NCBI GenBank assembly: GCA_006386115.1
Contig: VFIW01000002.1
Coordinates: forward strand, 434,001 to 498,000
Reading direction: 5' to 3'
DNA length: 64,000 nucleotides
Origin: Globisporangium splendens
Taxonomy: Eukaryota; Oomycota; Peronosporomycetes; Pythiales; Pythiaceae
Shown: one piece after another, positions 1 through 11,402 of the stretch
Position numbering within the stretch: the stretch's first letter is position 1
How the letters are laid out: the number at the start of each line of letters is the position of its first letter
The notes under the pieces: generated by a model
What the model saw: only the letters and a program-made list of their open reading frames with translations
Databases searched by the model: none
What the model was told of the DNA's origin: nothing
Made by a program: the position numbers and the translations under genes

Positions 1-1191
1 TGACGGAATCACCCTTGTTGAGTCCTGCCCAGATGCCGGTCCAGGACACAAACGCTGATCAGCAAGCCTTGCAGTGGCCAATTGCGCTACTGATGGCGTC
101 TCGAGATTTTCCGACCAAGTACACGGAGTTCGTGTCCCAGGCAGCGCCTTCACTCGCGCCAGCAACGAGTGAAGATGTGCGGCTTAGTGTGCTTCCCATC
201 AATGTGCTGGACGATTCCATGCAATACCTCAGTTTCATTCCACGGCGATACATCCGCTCGGCCATGCGAGTCTATTTCCTCGACGAGACCGGAGTCGACG
301 CGGGCGGACTCCACCGAGAGTGGTTTGCGCTTCTCGATCAAAAGCTGCCGGACCATCTAACGGAGTCTTTCGACGCGTGAACGCGCGCGATCAGACGTTC
401 TACTTGAACCCGAACTCGGCGCACGATATTGGTCCAGACCACCTGATGCACCATTTCGCAACGGGAAGGTGATCAGAAGAGCGCTGCTGGAAGGGCAAAT
501 CCTTGACTTCCACTTGCCATTGCCTCTGATCAAGATCATATTCGGGCTGCTTGCGGCCGTCTCGGATATGGAGCATTTCGACCCCGAGACGTACAAGAAC
601 CTGCTGTGGATCATGGAGAACGATATCGCGGTGGCAAGTCTGCAACTAGACTTTACTATGACCGAGCGACGTGGGAGCAAGATAGGTGTGGTTGACCTCA
701 TTGAAGGAGGTCGAGATATCAACGTGACAAACGACAACAAGGCACTATATCTGGATCGAATGTTTCGGTACTTAGTCTTCGAGAGCGTGTCGAGCCAGTT
801 GTACGCGTTCCTGAAGGGAGTGTTCGAAGTGGTCCCGCAGGAGCTGCTCGTGCTGTTGGACACGGAAGAGTTTGACTACTTGTTGTGTGGCTCCGACACG
901 ATCGACGTGGACGACTGGCAGCGCCACACCGTGTACAGCGACAACCTGAAGGACCACGACGTCCAGGCGTGGTTCTGAAAGATTATGCGGGAGATGCCAG
1001 ACGAGTACCGTCTCCGACTGCTGCATTTCGCGGCGGGCTCGTTCCGTCCTCCCATGGCTGGTTTCCGTGCGTTGACGAGCCGAGACGGTCGCTTGAGCCC
1101 GCTCACGTTGGAAGGTGTGGCAGATGGCGAGAATAACTGGAGTCACGCATGCTTCAATCGACTGGAGCTGCCATTGTGCTACGATTCGTGA
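1..1191 (+). pseudogene. H1: HECT E3 ligase pseudogene, 5' end outside window
   Basis: This is the C-terminal part of a HECT ubiquitin ligase, and its frame is still open at the left window edge. Recognisable blocks in order are FPTKYTEFV, DETGVDAGGLHREWF, DQTFYLNPNSAHDIG, LLEGQILDFHL, EEFDYLLCGSD, and the catalytic block WSHACFNRLELP with its Cys present. The reading frame is broken several times. The first frame ends at 380 just where paralogs read GVFRCVN. The frame shifts again near 470. A TGA at 976-978 stands where paralogs have the Trp of WFWELVREM. The protein would end early at 1189-1191, without the usual GFTT tail. Several independent lesions argue for a true pseudogene rather than sequencing error. 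It is co-oriented with H2 downstream. Confidence 0.9.
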
Positions 1192-2006
1192 CTCACGCTG
1201 AGCCTCGCTTTGTACTATGCTTGTGATGGGCACGAAATCCACATCCATCAAATTACTGTTAAATCTTATATTCGAATAGAACAGATCGGATATAGAATTA
1301 AAAGAGTCATGTGCATTCCACAGTGCAACAGCATGACAATCCTAGTTTTCGCGTCATTGTGTTTGAAGAACTCCGCCAACAACATCTACATGGTCTGGCA
1401 TCGCGCTCAATTACAGATCCCACTGTGAGGGATAGGTGGTGACAGTGAAGAGAACTTGGCAGTTCCAGAGCACCACGCATCGCCAATTTCGTCTTCGTGT
1501 TTTTTTTGCCTCAAGCGCTTCCTCACAGATGCCAGCGCGTGCAAGACAAGTGCTACTGCCACACTCTCTGATTCCGAATCATTCATTCGTTTTATTGGGT
1601 TGTCATGTTTAGGAGGGTAAATGCATTTGATTTTGTTCTGGGTGAATTTGGATTGGGTTTGGGTGCATTTGATTCTGTTCTTTGGTGAACTTGGCTTGGA
1701 AAAGGTGCAGTGCACCGGTTTTCAATCGCTTGCTTGCTTCGCATCAGTTGTTGCTCATGGCATATTTGGAGTCCAAATTTTGACTGAAAATTCCGATTAA
1801 TTCTCGCAGGTATCCTGAATGAGAATGATTGCGCCATGCAACTTCAAAGTGGGTTTTCTAGGTGAAAGGTCACTGTTTTATCCGCCCATCTCCATGCACT
1901 TGTGCAGAGTTATGCAAATACGGAGGTTTTGATCAGCCAGAAACACGGCGCTGATTGCTAGTTCGACTTGAACAAGGCGCGAATCCGCATTCGACCGCGC
2001 AGAGCG
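1192..2006. other. Intergenic between H1 and H2
   Basis: No credible coding region is seen. The only structure noticed is a two-copy tandem repeat at 1622-1703 (annotated separately). The last part should hold the H2 promoter, but no clear Inr/FPR match was identified there. Confidence 0.6.
1622..1703. repeat. Two-copy tandem repeat, 42-bp period
   Basis: A unit starting TGCATTTGATTTTGTTCTGG at 1622 recurs in diverged form at 1664. Both copies read as T/G-rich sequence alternating TTTGG and GTTC motifs. Confidence 0.6.
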
Positions 2007-4318
2007 ATGCTGGACGTCCTCTTCCTCTGCCTCGGGCTCACCGTCGTCCTGCTCATGGTGCTCGGGCTCTACCGCGCCGGCCGCAAGGAGGACGCGCTCA
2101 TCGCGCTGCGGCGACCGCTTCTGCCAGTGTGCGTACTTGCTGTTCTTTCTGATACCTCGGATCTTGACGCTGTGCCGACAGATAATGGCGACTGAAGAAT
2201 GCTGACACTATTGTTAATGGTCTTTGACTTGTTCGTGCTGTAGATCCGGGGATCGCCGAGTGGAAGCTGCTGCCAGGTATGCGGATGACGATGTAGGACT
2301 TGAGGAATTGGAATTGCTCTGTTATATATCTTGCCATTTTTTGATACCCTTGGATAACAGAGACGCCGAGGAAGGTTTCGTCGCCTGCTCAATGTGCGCG
2401 TTCGAGAATTTTAAGCGGTTTCCGTTCTGCAGTCTGTGCGGCGAAGCACTGAACAAAGGAACTGACAATGAGAATGACAAGCGCACGAATGCCGCCGCGA
2501 CAACCCAGCGTCAACGCAGAGCCATGTGCGTTTGGATACCAAACCTTCGGGTTTCACAGTAACGGGAGGAAAGCTGCTCATCTAAGCTCATCGAAATGTT
2601 CTCGTGCTCGTAGGAAACGCAAGAATTGGGTGCGCAAACTGGATGTGCAGGACGATTTGTTTTGGTTTCAAGCGTCGCAAGACAACGATGGCCAACAGCA
2701 GTCGGGTCGATTCCCTGGCTACTGCTTGGTTTTCACGAATACCAGCAGCAGCAAGAATGTCGAGTCATTGCCGCCATTCTCTACCGAGAGGTCGCCTCGG
2801 AGCACATGTAGCATCACTGATGCCCCAGACGGCGCTGCGCTGCCTAGAACTGACAGTCGAACGAATATGCTCCCTCTCCTGCCTCAGGATGCCTTGCGCT
2901 TGTCGCTGTCACGTTTCCAGCAAAGCCAGTTGGATGCACACACGCAGTCACAGCAGTTAAAGCCGCTAGCGAGAGATGGCGTCCTCGGAAGACTTCAGGA
3001 ATGGGTCACGGCACTCAAGCTGGAGTTCACCGAATCCTCGGCATCCGATCCCGCTCGGTTGCCGGTTCAAAGCACTCTGGGCCACAACGTCTTTGCCTGG
3101 TCCCATATCCTCGTGATTGCGGCGTGGGATTTCCCCACCAAGTACGCCGAGTTTGTTGCCTTGACGACGACATTGATGCAGCCTGGTCACCACCACATCT
3201 TGAAGCTCAACGTCAATCGAAGTGAGTTGCTATTGGACTCGATGGAGTCCATCAGCGTGATTCCCTTAGAGAGTGTCCGATCGTCAATGCGCATCAACTT
3301 TCTCGGCGAGCCCGGACTGGACGCCGGAGGCATCCAGCGCGAGTGGTTTATGCTGCTCAACGACAAATTAACCGAGCCAGAAGCCGGTATCTTTCGCTGC
3401 GTCAACCCAGGCGACCAGACATTCTACCTGAACCCAAGCTCTGCGACAGACATCGGTGAGGACCACCTTATATACTACTTTGCGACGGGGCGACTCGTGG
3501 GGCGAGCGTTGCTGGAAGGTCAAGTCTTAGGTTTCCACTTGGCTCTCCCACTTCTCAAGATCATCTTGGGCTTGCCGATCGCGTTCAGTGACTTGGAGTA
3601 TTTCGACCCAGTAGCATACAAGAGTATGCTGTGGATCCGAGAGAACGATGGTGCCGAGAACCTGGGACTCGATTTCAGCGTGACAGAAATGCGCAGCGAT
3701 GGGACGATCGTGACCGTGGATCTGATCCCAAACGGACAGCAAATTGAGGTGACGGACGAGAACAAACACGAGTATCTGGAGTGTAAGTTCCGGTACCTGC
3801 TCTTTGAGAGCGTGACGCCGCAATTGTACGTGTTCTTGAAAGGGTTGTACGAAGTGGTGCCGCAAGAGCTACTCATGCTGTTTGACCCCGAAGAGCTCGA
3901 CTACGTGTTGTGTGGCTCGGAAGAGATCGATGTGGACGACTGGGAACGCCATACCCAGGTCACCGACAACCTCCAAAGTCATCGCAAGTACATCGTCAAG
4001 TGGTTCTGGGAGATCGTGCGCGAAATGCCCAACGAGTATCGACGTCGACTGTTGCTCTTCGCTACGGGCTCGTCACGCGTCCCGATTGCGGGTTTTAGCG
4101 CACTCACCAGCAATGATGGCCGACTGTGTCCGTTTACTTTGAAGAGCACTGAAGGCGCTGTGATGACGACAGCCACCGGTAACGCGATGAATGGGTACAT
4201 CTGGAGCCACGCGTGCTTCAACCGACTGGACCTGCCAGTGTTTTTGTCCCGTGAGAAGCTCGAGACCGCGTTGTACGCGACCTTGAGCACCGAGATGAAT
4301 GGCTTTACCACCGATTGA
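2007..4318 (+). CDS. H2: membrane-anchored RanBP2-ZnF HECT E3 ubiquitin ligase
   Basis: Four-exon model: 2007-2128, 2244-2276, 2361-2525, 2614-4318, giving about 674 aa in one frame with GT-AG introns. Exon 1 codes a single hydrophobic segment (LDVLFLCLGLTVVLLMVLGL) followed by ALRRPLLP, the family's post-membrane motif. Exon 2 is the 33-nt microexon (RRVEAAAR). Exon 3 carries the zinc finger CSMCAFENFKRFPFCSLC. Exon 4 opens with KRKNWVRKLDVQDDLFWF and continues into a HECT domain. The catalytic Cys lies in WSHACFNRLDLP and the C-terminus is GFTTD, which keeps Phe at position -4 as HECT ligases need. HECT enzymes form a ubiquitin thioester on that Cys before passing ubiquitin to a substrate; the membrane location is inferred from the single TM. 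The start ATG was chosen because it directly precedes the TM, as in paralogs. Confidence 0.85.
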
Positions 4319-4595
4319 GAGCACTGGCAGACACTATTTATGGCGCACTGTCCACGTTGAACCAAAGCTACAACTTTTGTATAAAGTTCTCATTGTGAGT
4401 CCTTAGATTTAGGCTTCAGTTTGGCAGTACTGAATCATACACTCTTCGAAATGATATTTTCGTAAAACCAATTTTTGCTACACCATCACTGACAGTAAAT
4501 CTAATCCTGACATATTTAATACCTGTTTGAGCTGACTAATGACGCTGATGCAACACTGTCGTTGTGGATGCGCGACAAGGTGAAGAAGCTATAGC

Positions 4596-4633
4596 TGTAA
4601 CGGGACTGCCAGTTACACGGTGTACACGTGCGT
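4596..4633. repeat. Possible left piece of an older solo LTR split by the Gypsy insertion
   Basis: Begins TGTAACGGGACTGCC, much like the element-orientation start of the neighbouring LTR (TGTAACGGGG), and runs to the insertion point. With 13171-13510, which ends in CCCCATTACA, it could be one LTR-like unit of about 375 bp interrupted by the intact element. No clear target duplication flanks the pair, so this is tentative. Confidence 0.35.
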
Positions 4634-5168
4634 TGTAACCGGGCACTTCCGAGTTACGCAGCACGGTACGTGTGTGAGGAAGCGTATGCAACGCTTCTCT
4701 CAAGGACTCTGTTCCGAGAGCGGTTGCCTGCTTCCTGCAGTGCAACAATCGGTTACCTATAGGCCTCTATAGAGTAACCGTCGATAACCAAAGACTTTAG
4801 TTGACGGTAAAAATGGGACTGTTTATTTGTTGGAGGTTGCCCTCTGTAGGACAACCTGGATTATCTTTATGTAACTATGAACAATAGCAATCTCAAGTGT
4901 AATTACTCCCCATGGGGCAATGAGTGGCTATGAAAGACTAACGCTAGTTGTCTTATGTGATTGGATGAAATGCATGTTCAATTATATCCAATCGGAGGCG
5001 CCGTCACTCAGACTGGCTGCCGGCTCCACCGTGAAGGTTCGAGCAAGTACGACGAACCTCATGGTTCGGTCTTAAACTTGTTGCGCGTACTCTACGTACC
5101 GCAAGGTTCGGTTTGGTTGTGTGGCACAACACAAGTGCGTAACCATGTTACAGTGTAACCCCGTTACA
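4634..5168 (-). repeat. 3' LTR of the Gypsy element
   Basis: 535 bp, starting TGTAACCGGG and ending CCCCGTTACA on the plus strand. It pairs with 12636-13170 at about 98.5% by eye. Confidence 0.95.
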
Positions 5169-5185
5169 CCACCCCCCAATTAAAG
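5169..5185 (-). other. Polypurine tract next to 3' LTR
   Basis: On the minus strand this reads TTAATTGGGGGGTGG immediately before the LTR, the expected place and composition for plus-strand DNA priming. Confidence 0.65.
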
Positions 5186-5338
5186 TGCGAAACACTCGAA
5201 GGGTCGGTGTGAGAAAATGTGGTGGTCACGGTACGACTCACGAAGTCGTGGTCAGAATTTATCGTGAGAGGCACAGCGAACACGCGTGCAAAGCTCTCCG
5301 AGAATCGTCGTAAAATCGCAAGTGTGAACGCACACGTG

Positions 5339-6883
5339 ATGGCGACAAACAAATCGGTGCGCGAGAAGATCGCCCGATGCGCGAGCGGTACTACAGAAGG
5401 ACTCGTTCAAAGATTGCAGAAGCTCGACGCTGAAAAGCGCGAGACGGCGAGCGCAAAACAACGCGCTGCTGCTGCGATCACGACTGCCACAGTAGACGTG
5501 AGCATGAGCGACGTCGAGTCGACTCAACCGAAGGCTGCTCCTGACTGTGTCAGTGAGCTACAATTTGGCGACCTCCCTGCCATCATGCCGATGAGCAGGA
5601 CAAGCGGCGCCGAAGACGACACGGCAGTCGACTACCAAGAGTACTCGCCCGAAGAAGGGGAGGAAGGGGAAGACATCACCGTGAAGCTCGGCTCCATCGA
5701 CGAGTGGGTTGAGTATGAGGAGCTACGTTACGGGAGCGGTAGCCCCGAACTGCACGAGTTGGAACGAAATCCCTCGGCAGACGTCTCGATTTATCGGACG
5801 GATGAAGAAAATGACGTCGCAAAGACTGTCAAAGAAAGAGGGAAGGGGGAGGTCATCATTACCAATAATGAGACCGGACTGGAACCACCGCGAAAAGGTT
5901 CCGTCCATTATTCGCTTCCCATTATGCCGCCGCCAAATGAATGGCCGACAGCGAAAACCCCGGCAAATCTACTTGCGCGGGCGCGAGTTACACTCGAGAG
6001 CTACGACTCCGAGTTCGCGCGATGGCGCGTAGCCGATCTGCGTGGACGTGACGGGGCACTACGTGTGCACCCGATCCCGGTTATCCTCTACGAAGGTAAG
6101 ACCGAGGATCAATACGAAACCGCGTTCATGGCATCAAGAACCGGTGTGAAATGTTTTGGCACTGCGCGTAAATTGGCCACCGATCCTGGGGCACAACGTA
6201 GCCAGCGCATGCAATTCGCTGTGCAGCGCGTACAAAAGTACCGCGAAGCGATCAAGACTGTTGACCGTGCTCGTTCGAGTCACGTCGTTAACAAGCGGCA
6301 GATGGACGAGTCCCACTCGCCACCAACGCACGCTCAAAAGCGGCGACCATGTCGGGAACGTCCTCGAGGAGGCGCTCAGCAGGCTCCCACGAGCTCTGCG
6401 ACACATCGTACCCACGCCACTTCACAAGGTAGTGGGTGTTCCCCTTACGCCACTGCACACGCAGCAGGCGCTCAACATGGTAGTGGCGCTGTCCCTGCTT
6501 GTCAATCAGCGGGACAGGTGGCGCCCTACTTCGCTTCAGCATCGGTGGTTGCACCAGATGCGATGGTTCAGATGGTTCAGATGGTTCACGCGAACGCATC
6601 GTCTTTGGGGGCGCTACAGCAAGCCGTCCGTACCCTTCGCCAGCAATATCTGGACGAAATCTCGCTTTTAAAGCAGAGGGTGACAGCGCTTGAGACGGAG
6701 CTGAAGGAAGCTCGTCAGATGCTGGAGGAGTACCATGTCCGCTGGAAGCACTTCCACGCGAGGTACGCTCCGCGAGTGAAGACGCTTTGGGAGAGGCACA
6801 ACGCGCTCGTGTCTCGATGGGCGGCGTCTGAGCCCCCTGATGAGACCGACGTGCTCCCGGACTGGGATAAAAATCCACAGTAG
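5339..6883 (+). CDS. Antisense ORF inside the Gypsy element, coiled-coil protein of unknown function
   Basis: The plus-strand frame is open from 5213 to the stop at 6883. The first ATG in frame is at 5339, giving about 514 codons. It runs opposite to gag-pol. The first two thirds do not overlap pol; the last 596 bp lie antisense to the pol 3' end, including the chromodomain. The product is protein-like: a charged N-terminus, an acidic patch (EEGEEGEDI), a conserved-looking central block (ARWRVADLRGRDGALRVHP, then ILYEGKTEDQYETAFMAS), a Ser/His/Gln-rich linker, and a C-terminal heptad region (LKQRVTALETELKEARQML). Additional antisense ORFs between pol and the 3' LTR are known in some Ty3/gypsy lineages. 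I do not recognise this one and assign no function. Confidence 0.6.
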   Translation: MATNKSVREKIARCASGTTEGLVQRLQKLDAEKRETASAKQRAAAAITTATVDVSMSDVESTQPKAAPDCVSELQFGDLPAIMPMSRTSGAEDDTAVDYQEYSPEEGEEGEDITVKLGSIDEWVEYEELRYGSGSPELHELERNPSADVSIYRTDEENDVAKTVKERGKGEVIITNNETGLEPPRKGSVHYSLPIMPPPNEWPTAKTPANLLARARVTLESYDSEFARWRVADLRGRDGALRVHPIPVILYEGKTEDQYETAFMASRTGVKCFGTARKLATDPGAQRSQRMQFAVQRVQKYREAIKTVDRARSSHVVNKRQMDESHSPPTHAQKRRPCRERPRGGAQQAPTSSATHRTHATSQGSGCSPYATAHAAGAQHGSGAVPACQSAGQVAPYFASASVVAPDAMVQMVQMVHANASSLGALQQAVRTLRQQYLDEISLLKQRVTALETELKEARQMLEEYHVRWKHFHARYAPRVKTLWERHNALVSRWAASEPPDETDVLPDWDKNPQ

Positions 6884-7376
6884 CGTCATGGTAGCGCTTA
6901 AGCAAACCCACGTAGAACACGGGGTGCGTTGCCATTCTCGTTGGGAGATCGAGCTTGTAATTCAAGTCTCCAATCTTCTCCACAACAGTGTATGGCCCGA
7001 TGAATCGTGGCAACAACTTACTCCCGCTGGGGAGCGTTGTGACTGCATCGTTTGGTAGGTTTTTAATGCTTAAAAGCACTTTATCACCCACACAAAACGT
7101 TTGTTTGTTCTTTCTACCCGATTTATCGGCGTAGAGCTTTTGCTTGTCTTGCGCAGCAGCTAGTTGGTCGCGTACGCGACGCAACAATGCTGCGCGCTCA
7201 TCGACAAATTGCCGCGCTGCCGCGACGGCTTTGTCTTGCTTTTTCGTTGCTCTCGCAGCGCGTGCTGCAGAGAGATCTATTTCTGCGCCGGTGTGTGACA
7301 CTGCGCGTCCTTCCATTCGTGGCTGACGCTCACACGAGCAGTCGCCTGATTCCGCCTGAGACTGGCTATTTTTAGC

Positions 7377-7491
7377 ACGAGTACCGTAAATCGGTACCGT
7401 GGGAGAGCCATCTATAGGGACACGAGTACCGTAACTCAGTACCGTGGGTGATCCATCTTTAGGGACACGTGTACCGTAACTCAGCACCGTG
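7377..7491. repeat. 45-bp minisatellite within pol
   Basis: About 2.5 copies of a 45-bp unit beginning ACGAGTACCGTAA at 7377, 7422 and 7467. On the pol strand it codes repeats of SYGTRVPxDGSPTV between integrase and chromodomain, so it keeps the reading frame. Confidence 0.8.
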
Positions 7492-10400
7492 CCCGACATG
7501 TCAATACTCTGCGTGCTGTCCGGTAAGACCGTGACAGATTCGGAACGCGATCGCACAGGCGGCGCATCGCGCGCGTCACGTGAGCGGTCGACGCCACGTC
7601 CGGTGACGGAGATCGCGCGCTCGCATCGAGCGCAGTGAGTTGCCCTCCCACCGCAGAACATTCGACGCCCTCAAACAGAGTGGCGGGTACGCGCGGGTGC
7701 CGCAGCGAGTTAAAATAGAACGGAGTCACGGCCGTAGAGGCGTGCTCGCTGCTATTTATAGCAAACTCGGCGTACGGCAGCCAGCGGCTCCAGTCGCGGG
7801 GATGATCGACAGCGATGCTGCGAAGAATATCCTCGACGACACGGTTCACGCGCTCGGTTTGCCCGTCTGTCTCGGGGTGATCGGCAGTGGACAACGCCAG
7901 ATCTGTGCCGAGCAGGCGAAAGAGTTCGCGCCAAAAGGCAGCGGTAAAACGCGGGTCCCGGTCTGATACAATAGACTCGGGCAAGCCGTGATAGCGGAAC
8001 ACGTGCTCTAAAATAGGCACGCCGTCTCTTGCGCATTGACATGCTTGCGCACAGGTGCAACGTGCACCATTTTGCTCAGTCGGTCGACGAACACGACGAC
8101 GCCTGTGTTGCGCGCCTTGTCTTCCGGGAAACCGAAGACGAAATCCATGCTGACCGACTTCCAGCAGTCTTGCGGAATCGGCAGCGGATGCAGCGGCGCT
8201 TTGTTCTTGCCCGCAGGCTTCACGCGCTGGCACTGCTCGCATGAGCGTACATAATTGGCCACCCATTTGTATTGGTGTGGCCACCAAAACACATTAGACA
8301 CTTGCAAGAAGGTCTTTTCACGTCCGAGATGCCCACTCGCTGGTGCATCGTGAAACTCATGCAGGATCGAAAGTTTCAGATCCTGGTCATGCGGTACATA
8401 CACACGCGGGTAATCGAAGTTGGACAGTCGATGCCACAACAACCCGTCGTGGTAACTAAACCGAGCAAGCTTTGGCTCGAGTTTGGCAGGCAATGACTCT
8501 TTGGACGAGCCGTCAAAGTAAGCAATCAACAAGCGACATTCATCGTCCTTTGGATAAAGCGACTGAATATTGTCCTTGAGCTTTGTTTGCACTCGACTGA
8601 TGCTCAGATGCATGAGATCAGGAGTGCGCTCCAAACACAGGGCGTCAGAGCTGCTGTCAGCGCTCGACTCGTAATCTGGACGGCGCGAGAGCGCGTCCGC
8701 CAGAACATTTTCCTTTCCCGGCTTGTATTCGACCCGAAAGTTGAACTCGGAGAAGAATGCAAGCCATCGCGCCATTCGCTGCGATAAATGGGGGGAATTA
8801 ATCGCGGTCCGCAAGGACGCGTGATCCGTGTACACAACGAACGGTGTCGCACCCAAAAGGTGGACCCTGAACTTCAAGAGAGCGTACTTGATCGCAAGCA
8901 GCTCCTTGTCGTGCACAGGATAATTCTTTTCAGCTGCCTTAAGCAGTCTGCTTTGGTATGATACGACGCGCTCATGGCCGTCATCATCCTTCTGCATCAG
9001 CGCACAGCCGATTGCAAAATCGCTGGCATCGCACACGACACTGAAGGCTTTCGTGTGGTCCGGCAACGCCAGGACAGGAGCGCGAACGAGCGACTCCTTC
9101 ACGTCAATGAATGCATTCATGACATCATTCGTCCAGTCCCACTCGACATCCTTTTTCAAGAGATGCGTGAGCGGACGGACTCTTGCCGCATAGTTGTGGC
9201 TGTACTTGTGCAAGTAATTTGCCAAGCCAAGCCACTTGCGCAAGTCCTTGACATTCTTTGGGATCGGCCAGTCGGCGATCGCCTTGATCTTCTCTGGGTC
9301 CGCGCGGACTCCAGCTTTGCCAACATAGCAGCCCAGGATCGGTATCTCTGAGGCGCCAAAGATGCATTTCTTCAGGTTGCAATACAGACTGTTGTCTCGT
9401 AAGCACTGCAACACTGAGCGCAAATGTCTCTTGTGCACGTCAACGGCACTGAGACCTCCTTCGGCACGACTGTGCACGAAGATGTCATCGAAATAGCTCT
9501 GTGCATATGCACGATGAGGACGCAGAAGATGTGTCACCAGACGATTGAACGTCGCTGGTGCATTCTTCAAACCTTGCGGCATAACGAGCCACTCCCACAG
9601 CATCCCGCTGGGTGTGCTTACTGCCGTCAAGGGAACGTCACTCTCTCGCATGAGGATCTGATAGAACCCATCCATCAGATCCAGTGCGGAGAACACTGTC
9701 GAGCCGCCCATGGAGTCGATCAAGACATCCTTCCTTGGGATCGGCGTTTGTGCCGGAATGGTGGCGGCGTTCGGCTTGTTGAAAGCGTGAACAATGCGCC
9801 AGCCACCAGTCGCTTTCCGCACACAAAACGTGGGTGAGCTATGTGGAGACTTGCTTTCTCTCACATGACCGGCGAGGGCTCGTTTCGCGAAGAACTCGTC
9901 GATTGCCTCAACCTGCTCGCGGGGCAGCGGCCATTGTCTGGTCACGCAATATTTGCTCCCGGGCTCGAGGTCAATCTCGTGCCGTACGCCACGATCAACG
10001 GGCAGGGCACTTGGCACTTTGTCGGGAAACACATCTTTGAACTCCCACAACAAGTCAAAGTATGGACTGCCTTTCACGGTGTCCCAATCCTGAGCAGCAA
10101 ACCGTTTCTGTTTGTCTGGCTCCAAAACACTCTCATCCGCAGTGGACGAGGTGCATAGTTCGCCACGCGGAAACGCGGTGGGAACGACGATCTCGCGGAT
10201 CTGATCACGCTCTAGATCCGTAAGAAAGAGCTCATAGCTCATTTCTTCGAGGGATACAATCGCCTCAGCGGTACTCGGCAGCTCATGGAGCGCCGCAAAT
10301 TCAGCGAAGAACACTTCGTCTGATGCGTTTGCTTCCGGACTGCGCGTCGCGCGTCTGAGCGCCACGTCAACGTGAGCGCGATCTATCGACGGATCCGAGA

Positions 10401-10729
10401 TCCTGTCGAAGGCGCGCAGCGAAGTTGCAGCTGCATTGAGAGATGGGGCAATCATATGCGAGGCGGCCGTTTCCTCAGCAACAGATGCCAATGTACTGTC
10501 TCTCTCGCGAGCTGACAACTTGCGTCGCCCTCGTCGGTTGATGCGAACGCGCGACCTCGCGGTTCTGAGCTCCAGTACTGCACCGTCAGGGTGGTACGAG
10601 CTGGTTGACGCGTGTACACCTGTACTGTCGCTGTCACTTGCGGGGGCTGGCTCGGGTGCTCTGGAGCCGCACACTTGCGCACCAGTGTCCACGTCTGGAC
10701 TTTCTGGCGCTTCCGCACAAACTGGGCTA

Positions 10730-10870
10730 CCTGCCGCAGTTGATTTCTTTGCTGGGCTCCCTGCCTCAGCGCATCTTCTAGCTGGGCTCCCTGCCACAGC
10801 GTGAGTGTTTGAAGCGGGGCTCGCTGCCGCCGCATGTCTTCCTGCTGGGCTCCCTGCCACAGCGTGTTCA
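10730..10870. repeat. Degenerate GSPA repeats in the protease-RT linker
   Basis: The pol frame reads successive AVAGSPAGR, AVAGSPARR, AEAGSPAKK and AAGSPV units, a low-complexity in-frame repeat. DNA units share CTGGGCTCCCTGCC on the plus strand. Confidence 0.7.
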
Positions 10871-11402
10871 AAGCTCGCATCCATTGCGTGGAAATTTTCC
10901 CACAACCTTCGCTCTTCATCAGAGGAAGGGGTGGAGTTTCCGATTGTGCGTGCTCGCCAATCGATCCAAGGCTGATGTTTCGCCAGCCAAGGCATCCCTA
11001 GGATGAGGTCGTACTTCGACCCCATCGCTAGTACCACGAACGTTTCTTTGCAGACAAAGTCGCAAAAACTGAAAGAGAGTTCGACTTGAACCCCTTCAGT
11101 GTGTACTGTCGACCCATCGGCCAGACGTACGATCATCTTCTCGCGCTTGCCACTGTGGACAAGTCGCTCATACGCTTGCAGACTCTTTTTCAGAGCTGCC
11201 TTCGAGACGAAGTTCTGTGACGCACCGCAGTCAACAAGAACCGTCATTTTCTTCTCATAGCCCTTCACATCGGCGCTATATACCAACATCTCACTCGGAG
11301 CCTTGTTGCCAAGAGCTCCTGGGACTAAGCTTCCCATCTGCACGACTCTAGTAGTCGGCGACGCCGAAGCTATAGAGTCTGTCTCAGTAGAGCGTCCCGC
11401 TT

